In this document: positions 13,020 to 25,650 of the stretch, piece by piece | Layout of the letters: each line of letters starts with the position of its first letter | Position numbering within the stretch: position 1 is the stretch's first letter | Assembly: GCA_026545225.1 (NCBI GenBank) | Contig: CM048849.1 | Location: 45,160,336-45,224,335 of the forward strand | DNA from: Cornus controversa | Lineage: Eukaryota; Streptophyta; Magnoliopsida; Cornales; Cornaceae | Length of the DNA stretch: 64,000 nt | Reading direction: 5' to 3' | Notes under the pieces: generated by a model | What the model was told of the DNA's origin: nothing | The model's input: only the letters and a program-made list of their open reading frames with translations | The model's database searches: none | Made by a program: the position numbers and the translations under genes

Positions 13020-13620
13020 ACAAGAATTCCATTCATCGCCATCTTTACCACCACCGTGAACCACCTCGGCGAAGATGTGAGGTTAACTTGATGATAAACC
13101 GAGACTATACCGGCGGTGGGTATGGCAGTTGAACTCAGGCTAGCATGTCATTAATCCAAATCTTGCTAAAAACACGTTGAGATCGATTGTTTATGACTAA
13201 CTCAATTAGATCTTCCAGGAACCATAAGTGCGGAACAATGAGGAACTTCATTAGAGCACAAATTTCTAATTGGTGGGCATGACACATCATAGTGCCCAAA
13301 CAAAGAAATATTAAGTGCTGACAGGATTTTTTATATTTCTACTGAAAATTATCCTCATCAAGTACAGGAATTGCCTTCAATATTTCTGTATTACGAATAA
13401 ATGGCATGTGAAGTTAATAAAGGGCATCAAAAGAACAAAATATCCTTCTCACTGCCATATCCACCGCCGATACTCCATTCCTGCCGCCACCATGGCTCTC
13501 TAAATCTTTTCCGGGGTGGTTCACGGTGGTGGTGAAGTTGATGATGATGGAGGAGTTGTGGAGCTTCGCTTGCGATTCTTGGTGGTGAAGATGGCAATGG
13601 ACTCTATAATCATAATTTAT
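13020..13620. repeat. GTGGTTCACGGTGGTGG inverted repeat
   Basis: GGTGGTTCACGGTGGTGGT at about 13515-13534 matches in reverse complement the stretch at about 13047-13065. It lies between the two inverted dispersed elements, so the whole 12.4-14.7 kb segment may be one large, decayed palindrome. The GC-rich, codon-like texture around 13440-13600 does not hold a credible open frame. Confidence 0.45.
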
Positions 13621-13639
13621 CTATAAATTTGAGTATATT

Positions 13640-14110
13640 TCAGAATGTCGTTGGTGGACTGGTACTACTGGTTTGTGTGTTGGCGAGTTTATGCTTAAAG
13701 TCCCACATCGAAACAGGTAAAGAAAGAGCGAAACAGAGTAGCATATAAAATGAGGGTGGTTTGTAACGTTGAATTTTAAAAGGGTCAGTTGGCTAAATAT
13801 GCCACGCTTGTCCTTTGTGACGAGTGCTGTATGGCTATCAAGACATATGGCTGACACAATTTGTGGAATTACATAGGGTTGGCTCCCTTGGCCGACCCTC
13901 CGTTAAATATCCTTCAAACATTTTTCAAATTATTAAAACTCTGTGTTCCTTGTTCTATGCCAAGTATACAGTAAGTCCTATCCGTGTAAATCTTAAGCCC
14001 AGGAATGGTGTGACCCGACTTGGGCCAAAAAGGGAACCTGAGCCCCCTAGGAATGGTGTACCTGACTTGGGCCAAAATGAAACTGGCCGAGATCATGGTT
14101 CTCTGCCTCT
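13640..14110. other. Unidentified dispersed-repeat-like stretch with GTCCCACATCG motif
   Basis: Carries GTCCCACATCG at 13700-13710, a phrase common in plant dispersed repeats; related copies occur at 26720-26729 (reverse) and 53535-53547. It also has two copies of AGGAATGGTGT...GACTTGGGCCAAAA at about 14001 and 14050. An open frame of 113 codons here is likely incidental. Family not assigned. Confidence 0.35.
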
Positions 14111-14159
14111 GAATTCCAGGAGGAGGAGTAAAAATACTACGGGGTTGGTCATGATTTTG

Positions 14160-14690
14160 ATTTGAATCCGAGCTCTTAAATTGGACATTCAATTTGATAA
14201 TTCGTTAGTTTAACATATCGGATATGGATTAAGGTCGATCCGATATAATATGATATATAACTTATTATAAATATATTATATATTATAATATTTACATATT
14301 ATTAAAATATATTTTTATCATTATTTCATTATTCTTCTTCCATCTCTATTTTGTCACTCTTTATTGTATTTTTTTAATAAAAAGTCAAATACTTACTTTT
14401 TTACTATTTTTCTTTATATTTTATTTTTCTTCTCAGGCTTCTCTATTTTTTTTTCTTAACCATTATTTGCTAATTTCTTTTTGAAATTAATATTTTTTTT
14501 TAAAAAATTACATTTTTTTCAGATCGGGTTATTAGATCAGATATCCACTTAATAACAAATTATATATGAATTTTATTATACATAATCCGGCGGATTATCG
14601 AATCTGATCAAATCACCTAAAACTCTTGTCATATTTGGATCAGATCATGCCTGATTCGGTCCGAATCCAATCCGTTTACAGGTCTAGTCA
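14160..14690 (+). mobile_element. Dispersed element, inverted partner of 12440-12830
   Basis: Reverse-complement similarity to 12440-12830 over the segment with AATACTTACTTTTTTACTAT and the CTTCTCAGGCTTCTC block. The 3' end carries CCGAATCCAATCCGTTTACA, which mirrors the ACGGATTAGATATG start of the partner. Non-coding. Confidence 0.5.
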
Positions 14691-14989
14691 TGGCTACTCT
14701 CAAGTGGCGATTTTGTGTGTGTGTGTTTGTTCTTAGTGTGTGTATATATACTTATTATTAAATACATATTCAATTTTAGTTTTATTTAATATTTAAAATA
14801 TATTTTGTGAGATATGTATTATAGTTGGCAAATTTTAGTGTCAAAAACTTGATTGATCGATATCTATTTTTTAGTGTAATTTCTATATCAATCTTTGAGT
14901 TGATGTTCAAGTGTTTGGATACCATCGATTCGATGTGAACAATGTTTAGTACAAATATGTGTGGTAAGTTAGCATTGCACTTTAATAAG

Positions 14990-15480
14990 GGATTTGATAA
15001 GTGATCCTGCTAAACAGAGATAATGTGACACAATTCAAGTTCAAAGACTCAAGCCAATAAGGAAGAGTTTAAAAATAAAAAATTAGTAAAGGTGATCAAT
15101 TTAAATTTCGATAAGATCAAGCAGATATGAGAGAGAGGAGTTTGACCATGTCCTTTATAAATACAAACAGTCGGTGGATGAACCATGTACATGGTACTTG
15201 AATACAATTAAAAGTTCTCATATATTGATTTCTGACTTTAGCGTCAGAGGGTACCCGACCAGCATCCCACTAGTGTCGATGCCGGTCCAGTCTCATCTCT
15301 GTTCTGTTTTGCAGGGAAGGATCGTGATAAAAATTACATCATCACACTTTATGTTTGTTGGGTCAACTTTAAAAAACTATGGCTTGTCTCTTAAAATTAG
15401 GTGGCTTTTATCGGCCTCCAATATCCAAGGTCAATCCTACTTTCCTTTTGATGAAAATTCTTCTTTTCTTTTGATTTGAA
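14990..15480 (+). mobile_element. LTR-like fragment (solo LTR candidate)
   Basis: A TATA-like CTTTATAAATAC at about 15152 is followed about 80 bp later by CTGACTTTAGCGTCAGAGGG. That phrase resembles LTR sequence of plant Ty3/Gypsy elements, and it is the sense-strand counterpart of the motif at 1959-2013. No matching second LTR was found in the window. The 101-codon open frame across it is not protein-like. Confidence 0.4.
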
Positions 15481-16985
15481 ACTTTTATGGAAGGTCCTAA
15501 ATTGGTTTCCAATTTGTCTATGTTTTCTTTATAATTATACTTTCAAAAAATTATTATTTTAAAAAGAGCTTTAAAGTATTTTTAGGGGAAAGAATCTTTG
15601 TCGATTTTTTATCTTTTCAGAGCACACGTCTATAATTTCACAAGTGATATTTAGAAAATTGTTCTCTATCTGATTAATTGATTGTTCAAAGATTTATTCA
15701 AAATTCTTTATTGATCAGAACGTTGAATGTTTAGTTCTTCTCAATTACTTGCTTCGGAAGAAAGGTAAATCATATCGCACTACGAAAGAGACACAACATT
15801 CACAGAGTGTTCATGTTGTTCTAATTACCCTTATGCATGAATTATGGTGTCAATCTAAGTCGACAACAATTGGATGTGGGGTTGTAAGAGTAAACTTGAG
15901 GCGTTCAAAAATAAATTTTTGGCTAAGTGGAGTGGATGTGAGATTGAGATTGTTGTAGTTTGCTTTGACGAATGTGGATTAGTTTTGCTAAGGCTCTACC
16001 TCTCTCGTGTTTTATCCCGAAAGTTCATGTATATCTAGTGTTATCTCTTACTTTATTGTATAGTGTGATTAATTTTTATTTTAATTGAGTTAAAATTAAA
16101 ATAATCCAGATAATCAACTAAACAAGTTCAACTCACCCTTTCTAGGTGTGTTTTTATAAAACTTTCACAACTACATCCAGCACAACTCACATATTTAATA
16201 TTTAATATGCTTTTTTAATGTTAAATGTTTTTTTATTTATGTAAATAAAAAAAATTGTCGCGTTAGAATGGAAAGGTAATTTACAAATTAGATTTATATT
16301 TAATAGGCAATTAAATATGTATATAATAATGAAATATTTAATGAAACTATATAAAATATTAGTTATATGTATATTTTTATGTGCACTTGAGTGAAAGGGT
16401 AATTTTGTCCTAACACAAATTCTAATAGAATACTTTCTTCATTTCACATGATATGTTAAGATAAAAAATAAAAGAAATAAAAACATTTGTACAATGTCAA
16501 AAGGCATGCAGCAGGTCATTCATTCTGTATCCTATCAGCTCTAACATCATGTTGAGGAAGTGGAGGCGGGAAGGAGTCTTTGTGTAAGGCCACTCGCCAA
16601 AATTTGCACTAATTGATATAAAAGCAAATTTCAGGGGTGTAAAGGTAATATATCTTATATTTAATTTGTTATTTTTATTTTTTTAAAGGATAAAAATTAA
16701 TTTATTCGATTTAAAAGTGATTCAAGATTTTTTGATCAATAAAGAAAGGTATTATAAATCATTTTTATACAAAGGTATTATAGAATCAATAAAGAAAGGC
16801 AAGTATTATATATTCAATAATTAAAAAGAAAAAAGTATTATAGAGACTTCAGTTATAATACGGGCTATGGGCATGGAGGTTTTTTTTTTTTTTTTTTTTT
16901 TTTGCAGCTTACTCTTTTTATTATTTTTTGTTTATAGTCGTTGAAAATTAATGTGTTTGTGTGTAATAATAAACAATTATTATAT
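15480..16985. other. Intergenic AT-rich DNA
   Basis: No gene recognised. It contains a poly-T tract of about 23 bp at 16879-16901 and short AT-rich stretches. The 69-codon frame at 15749 has no recognisable domain. Confidence 0.4.
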
Positions 16986-16989
16986 TTTT

Positions 16990-17816
16990 GGGAGGTAATA
17001 TTCGCACTCCTCTTTTTACGGTTGGACTCTTATCTTAAAAGAAATGTCACTTTTAACTTTAACTTTACAAGTGGATGATTAACTTTTTTTCAAAATACTA
17101 AACTACCCTTTCAAATATCTTCTCTTTGTCTCTTAATCTTTTAATCTTTGCAGTCTCTTTTGACACTTTTCAAAAAAAAAAAATTCTCTTTTTACAGGAC
17201 CCAAAAAAAAGTTATCTATGTAAATAAATTATCTCTTTTGGCAAGACTCAAAAAAAATAAATTAACTTTGTTGAATAAATAATATCTTTTGGCATGAACT
17301 AAAAATTAAATAGTATCCCAAAAATAGTTATCTTTGTTGAATAAATTATCTTTCGACAAGACCTCCCCAAAAAAAAAGTATCAAAAAATAGTTATTCTTG
17401 TTGAATAAATTATTTCCATTGAGAAGACCCAAAAAAATTTATTTTTATTAAATAAATTATCTCTTTTGACCGGATAAAAAAAAAATCTCTGTTTAGTTGG
17501 AAGAAGCAAAAATATATATATATATATATCTTTGTTGAATAACTTATCCATTTTGACGGGACAAAAAAAAATCCTAAGAACAAGTTATCTTTTTTGACAG
17601 GATTAAAAAAGTACTAAAAAAAATTCTCTCTTTTGGCACGACCCTAAAAAAAAGTAATAAAGAATGTAAAAAAAGTTTAAATTTAGTGGTATTATAAAAT
17701 AAAGGATAATGTATTAATTAGTTTAGGAGCATTCTCGTTATTTTTTTTAAAAGAAAAAGATAAGTAGAGTGCAAACGTAAAAAACAGGAGTGCGAATATT
17801 ACCTTCTATATTTTTT
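16990..17816 (+). mobile_element. Mutator-like MITE with internal minisatellite, copy 1
   Basis: The terminal inverted repeats are about 32 bp: GGGAGGTAATATTCGCACTC on the left and, reversed, GAAGGTAATATTCGCACTCC on the right. A perfect 9-bp target duplication TATATTTTT flanks it (16981-16989 and 17817-17825), the size expected for Mutator superfamily elements. Inside, from about 17170 to 17640, a loose 45-65 bp unit with TTTGTTGAATAAATTATCTC and GACAAGACC repeats about eight or nine times. There is no transposase, so it is non-autonomous. Confidence 0.85.
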
Positions 17817-18869
17817 CTCTGCATTTCACTGTAAAATTATTTTTATCTTTTTCAATTTTGGGAAATGAATAAGTACCAAAACGACATATATATATATATA
17901 TATATATTTCTTCTTTTGAATATTGTATGTTAAAAGAATTCAATTAATTTTTTAAATTAAGCTCACTAGAAATTTGTAAGCTTTGATATCATTTATGACT
18001 GCACAAAACTCAAATTGGCAAAAAAGGCAATAGACTAGAATTATCCATCAACTTTAATATTTCCTTTATCAATTCAAGAAATGTTTAACTAATAAATTAT
18101 ATAGTTTCAAAATATAGTAAAATATTAAATATTTTAATTATTTGAATTTGGATGAAATAATACTATTAATTTAAACGATTTGGATTCTTTAACTGAAATT
18201 TTAAATTCATAATTTCAACTGAATTTTGAATTGATTGTCCCAAATTTTAAATTGGCTAAAGATCATTTTGAAGCTTCAAAACTAATTTTCTGTGATCAGT
18301 GAATTCAAACTAAGGTACAAATTAATCAATAAAGTCTCTAAATTATCGTGTAGATCCATGATAAAATCCTGCTTTCCTCTAGGCTGACTTCAAATGTTTA
18401 AACATTATTATCGATTATTATCATGATTAATCTCTTTATTCTCAATTTAAGAAATATTAAGCGAAAGATTAAACATTTTAATTCTTTGAATTTGGATGAA
18501 ACATTACATTTAAAATAATTTGAGTTGTCATTGAATTTTCAAATTCACAGTTCCGCATGAATTTTGAATCCGCAATTTTATATTAAAAATTTTAAATTAA
18601 CTAAAAATCAATTCATCAAGGTAATTTACCTTGATTAGTGAGGTTGATAATATGGGCATGCTAGACTTCAAAAGGGTCTTAATATCTGGTAATGATCATG
18701 AATAAATACACAGGCATGACTGAAATTGAGAGTGAAACGCAAACAAATGAGAAAAAATTAAATGTTTCCTGTATAGTAATGACATGTGTTATTCTATTGC
18801 TCATAGGGATAAGTTTGTCCAACTCTAGCTCATAAGTTTAGCTCCTTTGAGTTCTAGCAAGCCCTTGTT

Positions 18870-19645
18870 ATCGAGAAAATATACAATATTCTATAACAAT
18901 TGATTATGTGATTACACTTAACTTCAACACTATATGTATTGTCTGTTTTTTTCTCCATTGATTGAAAAGACATTCTTGACCTTATTTTTCATGTTTAAAA
19001 TATTACATTACCCCAATTTTTCTTCCATTACTTCCCTTTTAACCATAAGCGCCCCCCCCCCCCCCCCACACACGTATATATATTTGCAACGCTAAAAATA
19101 TATTTTTAATATATGTTATATATTACATATTTTAGTATAAAATAAATTTAAATTTAAAATTACAAATTATACATACTTGTATTTCTTTCAAGCTTTATGA
19201 ATCTTAATATGATGATGATAAAGCTTCATAAACATACACATATATACATAATCATCATCACATTAAGATTCATAAAACTTGAAAAAATTACAAGTTTATA
19301 TAATTTCTAATTTATATTTAAATTTATTTTTTTAGTAAAATACGTAATATAATATATATTAAAAATATATTTCTAGTGCTGCAATAATATATATATATGT
19401 GTGTGTATGTGTGTAGTTTAAGGTTAAAAGAAAAGTTGGGACAATGTAGTCTTTTAAACTTGAAAAATAATTTCAAAAATGTATTTGCAATCAATAGAAG
19501 AGTAAACAAATAATACATATAATGTTGAAGTTGAGTATAATCATGTATCAAATCTCAAGGGTGTGAGTGTAAGTTTTAACGAATTATAAATATGAGTGTA
19601 GTTAAGACAGATTTCAAAGAGTGTGAATGTATTTTATCCTAATTA
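18870..19645. mobile_element. Large foldback element, copy 1 (left end reduced)
   Basis: The two halves are long inverted repeats of each other. AAGCTTTATGAATCTTAATATGATGATG (left, about 19190-19216) faces CATCATCACATTAAGATTCATAA (right, about 19254-19276). Outer blocks such as AACTTCAACACTATATGTATTG (18925) face CATATAATGTTGAAGTT (19517). The right end is TTTGAAATC...ACATTC in reverse. A relative lies at 31937-32690. The arms include a (C)16 run at 19052-19067. Confidence 0.75.
19052..19067. repeat. (C)16 homopolymer
   Basis: Sixteen consecutive C on the plus strand next to CACACACG. The related foldback at 32165-32200 has an (AC)n run at the equivalent place. A C homopolymer this long is unusual in AT-rich plant DNA and may be a base-calling error. 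Confidence 0.9.
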
Positions 19646-21080
19646 AATTGAAGTGATACCAACCATATTGAAATGAACATAGTTTGCATGATAACTGTGG
19701 TCACAATTTTTTTACCGACTCGCAAAACATGTTATGCGTATGAAACTTGGTAATATAATAAAGTATTTCAGGTGAGTTGGGAGATTGTAGAAGTGTCAAG
19801 TCAAATAATAAATCACATCTATAAAATGATTTACGTATACAATTACTGGTTATTTCTGTATATAACTTATGATTGAACTGAGTGATGTATTGGAGGAAAC
19901 TAGAAAGAGCAGAGGAAGAATTTTGATTGAAACATTATGCAAACTTTTGTAAAGTGTTATTTTTGTTTCGTGCCCAATTTTGTTTTGTTGTTGGCGAAAT
20001 AACATATTTTGATTGCAAGTGCAATTCGGATGAGTTGAATGGTCAAACAAACATATAAAACCTACTCAATCCAACTTTGAATCCAAGCCCACTAATGTTC
20101 AAGTTGAGCTTGGATTATCATTTAAAATAAGCGTTAAGTTACTGCTTATAAAAATAATGTTAATGTATAAAACATTGGAAATCATTTCTCAATAAAAATT
20201 AATTCTCCAAAGGATTAATACAATAAACCAATTTTTTTTATAAAAAAAATAACTTGAAAAACTGTTGATCACAATTATAAATATATACAATATATTTAAG
20301 TTTTAAATTATTAAAAGTTAGGTTAACATTTAAGTTTGAATTAGGTTCGGTTTACCAACCCCTTAGTCTGAGTCTAATTCAAATTAATGTCAAATTCTGA
20401 TTTTTCAACCAAGCCGAATCCTAATTCTAATAAATAGTTATCTAAGCTTGTGAAAAATTGAACGTTAACATTTGAGTTTGAGTTAGGTTCGGTTTACCAA
20501 ACCTTAATCTGAGTCCAATTCAAATTAGAGTCGAATTATAATTTTTTAATCAAACCGAATCCTAATCGTAAAAATAGTTATTCAAGTTTGTGAAAAATGG
20601 AATTGAGGCTCAGGTTGAATTTAGTTAATCAGCCCAAGTTATACTCTTGTATGTGACAAAAGAATATTGGATTAGGGTTAGTTTTACTTTTTAGGAGGCT
20701 ACATAACAAGCTGGATTTTCAACTGTTGATTAAATTAAAGAGGTACCAAACCTTTGCATGACAACTGTAGACAGTTTTTCAGCATGCACACCAAACATGT
20801 CATTTGAATGAATAGTAGCAACATAGAACAACTCTGTTGCTAAATTGAGGTGGTGTCAAGTGAAAGACCAAAAATTTTGAGTCTTTTATTTTTAAAAAAG
20901 GATTGTACTCAGTGTCATCAGACATAACCATCATTTTCTTGTCAGACTGTATCTATAGAATTAATGTGATAAGTCTCACCATATGCACTCGGCACATGCA
21001 TCATATGAATAAGAACGTATAGGTTTGACAATTATGTCAAATAATTTTGTTTAACTATTATTTTTCTTCTCAATTTTAAA

Positions 21081-21894
21081 TAGGGGTGACAAAATTGAAC
21101 ACGACATGAACACGATACATGTTAAGCGTGTTTGAGTTTGAGATAAATCGACACGTTTAATAAATGTGACTACACGCAAAAAATGTGTTGGATTTAGTCT
21201 ATGTAGTGTAATCCGCGACACAATTATGAGATGAGTTATTCGTATATTTTTGGTTTTATTCAAACTTATATATACATAGTTATATATATTGCAATTATTT
21301 GAAATTTATGCAAGGATGTGATTGGTATGGTATCTTCTCAATTGTTAAATCACCTTATTATATTTTTGATCTATGGTGTCTTCTCCGTTATTAAATCACC
21401 TTAATATGTTTTTGAGGTTTATATATCGATACAAAATTTATAAAATAGTTTGATTTTAGGGTTTATGTATGCAAGATGTGATTGCTATAGTGTCTTTTCA
21501 ATTGTTAAATCACCTTAGTATATTTTTGATCTATGGTGTCTTCTCCGTTGTTAAATCACCTTAGAATGTTTTTGAAGTTTATATATGGATACAAAATTTA
21601 TAAAATAGTTTGATTTTAGCTTTTATGTATAAATATGTACTTTTATTTTTTATCTGATATTTACTGAAAAAACTCATATCATATAAGTTAAACGAATTAA
21701 AAAAGTTATTAAACGAGTCATGTCATTATAAGACATGATTATTAAAAGAGTTTCACAGGTTGACACGTGTAACACGTTTAATAAACGAATTGAGTCAATG
21801 TTCAGGATTTCTGACACGATTATTAAATAAGTCGGATTATGATTGAGCTTAGCAAAATACTCGTAAATCGATACCACACGAATTGGCACCCCTA
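21081..21894. mobile_element. hAT-like MITE carrying an internal tandem duplication
   Basis: The ends are TAGGGGTGACAAAATTGAAC and, reversed, TAGGGGTGCCAATTCGTG. The sequence just inside each end has CACG(T)-rich words like the MITE at 5779-6158. It interrupts the array sequence that is continuous near 32810 and 43550. An unrelated 161-bp tandem duplication (21309-21630) lies in the middle. The target duplication is not clear. Confidence 0.65.
21309..21630. repeat. 161-bp tandem duplication with nested half-units
   Basis: Two copies start at 21309 and 21470. Each copy contains two about 78-bp half-units with TTAAATCACCTTA, giving a 2x2 nested pattern. The two copies are highly alike, so the last doubling is recent relative to the inner one. 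Confidence 0.85.
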
Positions 21895-22507
21895 ATGTTT
21901 TATTTGCTCGCGGCATATTTTTGTTTTTTAATTTTTTATTGTAGGCCAAAATATCCTAAATCATTTTTCAAAAGGTTGGCTACCCGTAATAATCAAATTT
22001 AAAGGTGGCTACGGCCAGGAAACAAACTTAGAGCGGTTTCATAAAATTTAATTTGAAAAAATTAGACTTATTAGAAAACTAATTTATAAAATTAGACTCA
22101 ACAAAAAAATGTTAATAGTAAAAATCTTATTTTATCATAAACAGTCCAAAAGGACAACAGTGTCAAAATATTCATTAATTTTAATATTTCCTTTATCAAT
22201 TAAAGAAATATTCAACTAAATTAAGAAATTGAAATTAAATAAAATTAAGAAATTATTATATATTTTTATTCAATAAATTTGGATGAAACAATACAATTAA
22301 AATGATTTGGTTGTCATTAAATTTTGGAATTCATACTTCCTAATGAATTTTGAATCCACAATATTAAATTGAAAATTTCAAATTGGCTAATAATCAAATC
22401 ATTTCAAATCTTGAAACCAAATCACTTATCACGGCAAGTTCTGTGATCCTTCCTTTTGTCGTATATTTTAATTCAAATCTAATGAAAAGTGTAAGTAATT
22501 AATTTAA

Positions 22508-23376
22508 GAGAGCACTCCACCTACTTTTTTCTTTTAAAAAAAATGATAAGATGGTCCCTAAACTAATTAATACATCATTCCTTATTTTATAATACTACAA
22601 CTACCCTTTATACAATCAAGTTAAACTTTTTTTACCTTCTTTAGTTTCTTTATTTTGTTTTTTTTTTAGTCCTATCAAAAGAAATAATTTTTTTTACCTT
22701 TTTAACTTTCTTTAGTACTTTTTTTTTGTCTTGTCAAAATAGATAATTTATTCAACAAAAATAATTTTTTTTTTGCTTCTTCTAATATATATAATTTATT
22801 CAATAGAGATAATTTCTTTTTTTGAACCTATCAAAAGATATAATTTATTCAACAAAAATAAAAATTTTTTTTTGGTACTCTCAATGTAGATCGTTTATTC
22901 AATAAAAATAAAAAATTTTATGTATTTTTTTTTTTTGGGTCCTGTGAAAATTTATTCAACAAGGATTACTATTTTTTGGGTACTTTTTAATTTTTAATTC
23001 CCACCAAAAGAAATAATTTATTCAACAGAGATTTTTTTTTTATCTTATGCCAAAAGGTATAATTTCTTTAATAAATATATATCTATGTATATTTTGGTCT
23101 TGTCAAAAGAAATAATTTATTCAATATAGATAACTTTTTTTGGGTCTTGTAAAAAGAGAGAATTTTTTTTTATTAATTTTTTCCGAGTATATTTTTTGGA
23201 TTCGATTAAAAAAGACCAAAAACATTAAAGATAAGAGACAAATAGAATGTTTGAAAGGGTAGTTTAGTATTTTGAAAAAAAGTTAATCATTCACATGTGA
23301 AGTGACGGTTAGAAGTAACATTTCTCTTAAAATGAGAATACTAACGTAGAAAATAAAAGTGCGAATATTATCTCCC
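22508..23376 (-). mobile_element. Mutator-like MITE with internal minisatellite, copy 2 (inverted)
   Basis: Reverse-complement relative of the element at 16990-17816. Its right end read backwards, GGGAGATAATATTCGCACTT, matches the left end of copy 1, and the AAGAGAAATGT...TGATTAAC block follows in both. The other terminus has lost about 28 bp of the inverted repeat. A perfect 9-bp target duplication TTAATTTAA lies at 22499-22507 and 23377-23385. The site is an array module whose other copies (near 29310, 33410 and 36670) show the empty site. The internal GAATAAATTATC-type repeats are present here too. Confidence 0.85.
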
Positions 23377-25650
23377 TTAATTTAATTAGTAAAGTTTCTA
23401 GATAGTTACTTATGAGATCTATGATCAAATCCTGCTTTTGTCCATGTTGGCCTAACATATTTAAATAAAACATTGCCACTGTTGTTGAATTGTTTTTTAG
23501 GTGCAATAGATTCCTATCATGATTTAGCAACAACTAAATAAGTAAATTGCAAAACATGTAACATAAATTACTACATTCCATTATATGAAAAGGAGATGAT
23601 AAACGAACTTCTCTCTTAACTAAATGCACTCTTTTTTTTTCTTTTCTTTTTTAATTTTGAAATCAAACATACCCCTAATAGTTATGGTAACACATTTTAA
23701 TTGTTTGAATTTGGATGAAACAATACATTTAAAATGATTCGGGTTGTCATTGAATTTTTGAATTCACCGTTACAAATAAATTTTGAATCCGCAATTTTAT
23801 ATTAATTTTTTTAAAAAAATATTAACTAAAAATCAATTAATCAAGGTTATTTGCCTTGATTAGTGAAGTTGATAATATGGACATGTCGGACTTCAAAAGG
23901 GGCTTAATATCTGAAAATGACCAGAGCATGAATATAAACAATTTCTCAAGAAAAATTAATTTTAAAATAAACCAAAATTAAAAAATAATAATAACTTTGA
24001 AAAAATGATCATGACTATAAATATATACAATATATTTAAATTTTAAATTATAATAAATTAGGTTAACATTTGAGTTCATAGTAGGTTTGGCTTACCAACC
24101 CCTTGAATTATAATTTTTCAACCAAGTTGAATCCTAATTATAAAAATAATTATTTAAAAAAATTGAATTGAGGCTCAAGTTGATTGCCGCCCAAGTTCCA
24201 CTCCTATATGCGATATAAGAATATTGGATTAGGGTAGCTTTTACTTTTAGGAGGCTATATTACAAGCTGTATTGGAGTGGTACCAAATCAAGCACTACCT
24301 GTGTTTTGCATGACAATTGTGGACACAAATTTTCAGATATACACCAAATATGTCATTTGAATGAATAGTGAAATAATTAGTCCAAGTTTGTCATTTGAAT
24401 GAATAGTCGTTATGTATTAGATGAAACTGAAAGACCGAAATATTGATAGGCTTTTATTAAATTTTTTTTTTTTTAAAAAAAAAAGTTGTACTATATACCC
24501 ATCATTTCCTTATATCTACCGTCAAATAAACAAGCCGTTAAACAAAATCACATCTAATATAAAATTACAAAAGTATCCTGAACTTGTAATGTTTTTGTAC
24601 AAAAATAACTTCAATTTCTAATCATTTGATTGAGATTAATATGTTTTATATATGTATTTTCTCCACTAATGTCACATCAGCACTACTGTCACCGATAGTA
24701 GTTTTGGCATTTTGATTTTGTATGTTAATTGATTTTAACGGAGTTAACTGTCAATTAACAACAGGAGTATTAAGAATAAAGTTAACCAAATTTCAAGAGA
24801 GATTAACCACCATATTTTAAAAACTTTAAGTCTAGATTAGGCAAAACTTCAATGGTGGTCAAAGTAATTTATTCTTAAATAAAACATTGTAACTCTATTA
24901 TTGAAAATTATTTAATTGCAATAGATTCCTATCATCATTTTGCAACACTAATATGTTTTCGTCAACTAAATACGTAAATGCACTCCCCACTTTATCAACT
25001 TTACTCTCTTTTTATATTTATTGGTAATTTAATAGTTAAAATTTTCATTTATGAGTTAGGGACACTTATGCCATTTCATTTTCAAAATGAAGTGCATTTG
25101 GTCAAAAACACTAATGTATATTTTTTTTTCTCTGATAGTGGCAACTAATACATAGACTTGACTAATATTAAAAAGTAAGTGGAACCAAATAAAGAATTGT
25201 GGTTACTCTATTGGCCCAACTCTACCTCATACGCGAGCTCTAGCACTTCCGTATTATGGACATCATTAATCAAGACTGATAATCTTCTCTTAACACCAAA
25301 ATTGTCTGACATAGAACTTAAACTAAGTTTAGCTTTATTTATAAAAAGTCGCATGAAGAGTTGTCAATGTATTGACAACTGTTAATTAAACTGAACTGAT
25401 ACCAAACATGAGCATATTTTCATGACAGGTGTGGTCACAATTTATTTATTTATTTTTAGATACACAAAACATATTATTTGTATGAATCACACCAATATAA
25501 TGTCGTCAGATGACTTTGTGGCTAGATTGAAATAACAAATCACATTTGTGAAATGATTTGCATATATAATTACTTCTTATTTTCATATAAGTTAAGATTA
25601 TACTTAATGATATATGGAAGGAAACTAAAGTATAAGAAAATCAAATGAAT

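Larger units (their letters stand above)
17990..20905 (+). repeat. Composite non-coding repeat array, block A
   Basis: Carries the recurring modules of the array in order: a TTTAATATTTCCTTTATCAA segment (18045), GAATTTGGATGAAA segments (18145, 18488), a GTTGATAATATGGGCATG segment (18644), GTTTGTCCAACTCTAGCTC (18812), the TGTGGTCACAATTTTTTT module (19700), the TGATTTACGTATACAATTAC module (19828), a GTTAGGTTAACATTTAAGTTT module (20315, itself duplicated at 20463), and a GTCATTTGAATGAATAGTAG module (20797). A foldback element at about 18870-19645 interrupts it. No coding potential seen. Confidence 0.7.
20906..25650 (+). repeat. Composite non-coding repeat array, block B
   Basis: Same modules as block A: TGTAGGCCAAAATA (21941), TTTAATATTTCCTTTATCAA (22179), GAATTTGGATGAAA (22269), the CTATGATCAAATCCTGCTTT module (23419), GTTGATAATATGGACATG (23868), GTTAGGTTAACATTTGAG (24057), CATTTGAATGAATAG (24354), and TGTGGTCACAATTTATTT (25430). 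It is interrupted by a hAT-like MITE (21081-21894) and the inverted Mutator-like MITE (22508-23376). Non-coding. Confidence 0.7.

Noticed and set aside
13824-14165. 113-codon open frame as a gene
   Set aside because: No recognisable domain. It runs through a repeat-like stretch with internally duplicated words, and an equally long frame exists on the other strand.
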